The notes under the pieces are model-generated. The model was not told where the DNA came from, searched no databases, and saw nothing but the letters and a program-made list of their open reading frames with translations. A program made the position numbers and the translations under genes. From the NCBI GenBank assembly GCA_964603985.1, contig CAZRXG010000067.1:1-14175 (forward strand): a stretch of DNA of 14,175 nucleotides. Reading direction: 5' to 3'. Position 1 is the first letter of the stretch. Every line of letters starts with the position of its first letter. This document shows positions 12,986 to 14,175 of the stretch, one piece after another. The stretch is from CAZRXG01 sp964603985 (GTDB lineage Bacteria > Chloroflexota > Anaerolineae > Aggregatilineales > UBA3940).

Positions 12986-14163
12986 GCGACCTGGCAACCA
13001 AATCCCAAGAACTGTACGAGATGTACGAGCAGCTGTCGGGCGAGGCTTACGAGGAAGCCGAGCCGGAAGACGAGGCCACCCTGCGCTCCCTCGAAGCCCT
13101 CTATGCCGCCTCGCAGTGGCAGCTGATCTGGCGCAAGTTCGTCCGCAACCGGGTCGCCATCCTGGGCGGGATCGTCATCCTGATCTACTACCTGGGTGCG
13201 CTGTTCGCCGGGTTCGTCGCGCCCTACACGCTCTCCACCCGCTTCAGGGAGTACATCCACATGCCTCCGCAGCCCGTCCACTTCTTCAACGAAGGCCGGT
13301 TCCAGCCGTTCGTCTACGACGTTGACCTGGAGATCGACGAGGACCTGCGCAAGATCTACACCCCCAACCCCGAAAAGAGAATCCCGCTCCAGTTCTTCGC
13401 CCACGGCGAGCCTTATAAGCTCTTCGGCCTGTTTGAAACCGACGTGCACCTGTTCCTGACACCGGAGGGCATCGTCTCCCTGCTGGGCACCGACCGCCAG
13501 GGCCGCGACATGTTCACGCGCGTCCTGTACGGCAGCCAGATCTCGCTCACCATCGGCCTGCTGGGCGTGCTCATGAGCCTGACCTTCGGCTCGGTGCTGG
13601 GCGTCGTCTCCGGCTACTACGGCGGCTGGATCGACGACCTGATCCAGCGCCTGATCGAGCTGGTGCGCTCCTTTCCCGCCATCCCCCTGTGGATGGCCCT
13701 GTCGGCAGCCGTGCCCCCGCACTGGCCGCCGCTGCGCACCTACTTCGTCGTCACCCTCATCCTCTCGGTCATCGGCTGGACCTGGCTGGCCCGCCAGCTA
13801 CGCGGCAAGGTGCTGGCCCTGCGCAACGAGGACTTCATCCTGGCCGCCAAGCTGGCCGGTGCCAGCGACGCCCGCATCATCTTCCGCCACCTCATTCCCG
13901 CCACCCTGAGCCACATCATCGTCGTAGCCACGCTCGCCATGCCCGCCATGATCCTGGCCGAGACTGCATTGAGCTTCCTGGGGCTGGGGCTGCGTCCCCC
14001 GATCACCAGTTGGGGCGTGATGCTCAAGGAGGTCCAGAACCTCCAGTCTATCGCGCTCTATCCCTGGGTGTTTACACCGGCGCTCGCCATTGCCATCGCC
14101 ATCCTGTCTTTCAACTTCCTGGGCGACGGCCTGCGCGACGCTGCCGACCCTTACACGGTGTGA
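12982..14163 (+). CDS. ABC transporter permease, DppC/OppC type, with long extracytoplasmic insert
   Basis: This is the second permease subunit, 393 residues from the ATG at 12982. An upstream GTG at 12955 is possible but would overlap the previous gene more; the ATGA overlap (12982-12985) points to coupling at 12982. An acidic cytoplasmic N-terminus (about 1-45, Glu/Asp-rich with no TM) leads into TM1 (about 57-80, OppC_N-type). The canonical LGTDRQGRDMFTRVLYG (168-184) appears far later than in typical DppC because about 80-90 extra residues sit between TM1 and it (84-167). The EAA loop is EDFILAAKLAGASDARIIFRHLIP (283-306). SFLGLGLRPPITSWGVML and the final FNFLGDGLRDAADPYT are conserved family ends. 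The insert may be a docking surface for a large ligand. Confidence 0.94.
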   Translation: MSDLATKSQELYEMYEQLSGEAYEEAEPEDEATLRSLEALYAASQWQLIWRKFVRNRVAILGGIVILIYYLGALFAGFVAPYTLSTRFREYIHMPPQPVHFFNEGRFQPFVYDVDLEIDEDLRKIYTPNPEKRIPLQFFAHGEPYKLFGLFETDVHLFLTPEGIVSLLGTDRQGRDMFTRVLYGSQISLTIGLLGVLMSLTFGSVLGVVSGYYGGWIDDLIQRLIELVRSFPAIPLWMALSAAVPPHWPPLRTYFVVTLILSVIGWTWLARQLRGKVLALRNEDFILAAKLAGASDARIIFRHLIPATLSHIIVVATLAMPAMILAETALSFLGLGLRPPITSWGVMLKEVQNLQSIALYPWVFTPALAIAIAILSFNFLGDGLRDAADPYTV

Positions 14164-14168
14164 GTATC

Positions 14169-14175
14169 ATGACAG
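14169..14175 (+). CDS. Possible start of the next gene (partial)
   Basis: An ATG lies 5 bases after the permease stop and continues as ATGACAG to the window edge. The position fits a next operon gene, probably the ATPase subunit of this importer, but only two codons are visible, so this is only a position-based guess. Confidence 0.25.

Noticed and set aside
11966..12997. 343-codon minus-strand frame under the first permease
   Set aside because: It is rich in Gln/His/Asp from the complement of membrane-protein codons; the plus strand has all DppB hallmarks.

Overview
The window reads as a piece of a GC-rich bacterial chromosome, most likely from a Chloroflexota (Anaerolineae-like) bacterium. 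That is an inference. It rests on lipoproteins whose signal peptides are followed by long Pro/Thr (PTP) or Glu/Pro linkers, on the gene content (V4R-domain protein, PD40/TolB-type propeller lipoprotein, peptide-family ABC transporter next to a LacI regulator), and on high GC with bacterial promoter motifs. No rRNA, tRNA, CRISPR array, transposase or integrase is visible.

Layout. (1) 1-2825: a G-rich leader with a G-quadruplex motif and a palindrome, a sigma70-like promoter, then a two-gene operon of a PQQ-type beta-propeller lipoprotein and coaBC, which makes 4'-phosphopantetheine from pantothenate phosphate. (2) About 2922-4860: an AT-rich islet with three small membrane-anchored proteins that I cannot assign to pathways. 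One has an SdrD_B-like domain with an EF-hand-type calcium loop, one has a Cys-rich tail, and one is a helical TM protein. (3) 4905-7840, minus strand: a two-TM pentapeptide-repeat protein, a Big_5 plus PD40 propeller lipoprotein, and a V4R (4-vinyl reductase) domain protein that keeps an E-x2-C-x7-C pattern resembling the zinc site of the phenol sensors MopR/DmpR. (4) 7841-14175, plus strand: a LacI-family regulator behind a near-consensus promoter overlapped by three contiguous 12-bp operator units, then a lipoprotein solute-binding protein of SBP family 5 and two DppB/DppC-type permeases. The window ends at what may be the start codon of the next gene, probably a transport ATPase.

How the genes work together. 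The best-supported system is the LacI - SBP - permease - permease cluster. The proteins are of the 'peptide' (Dpp/Opp) ABC family, but a LacI regulator next to them argues for a sugar or oligosaccharide ligand, as known for several thermophile Dpp-type transporters. The regulator's promoter has the layout expected for autoregulation, with a CRP-like dyad just upstream of the -35 that could add global carbon control. Two strong hairpins and an internal extended -10 promoter lie between the SBP gene and the permeases, suggesting the binding protein is made in excess over the membrane subunits. I found no clear evidence for a wholly new system. The least explained parts are the AT-rich islet and its structured leader, the V4R protein, and the pentapeptide-repeat membrane protein.
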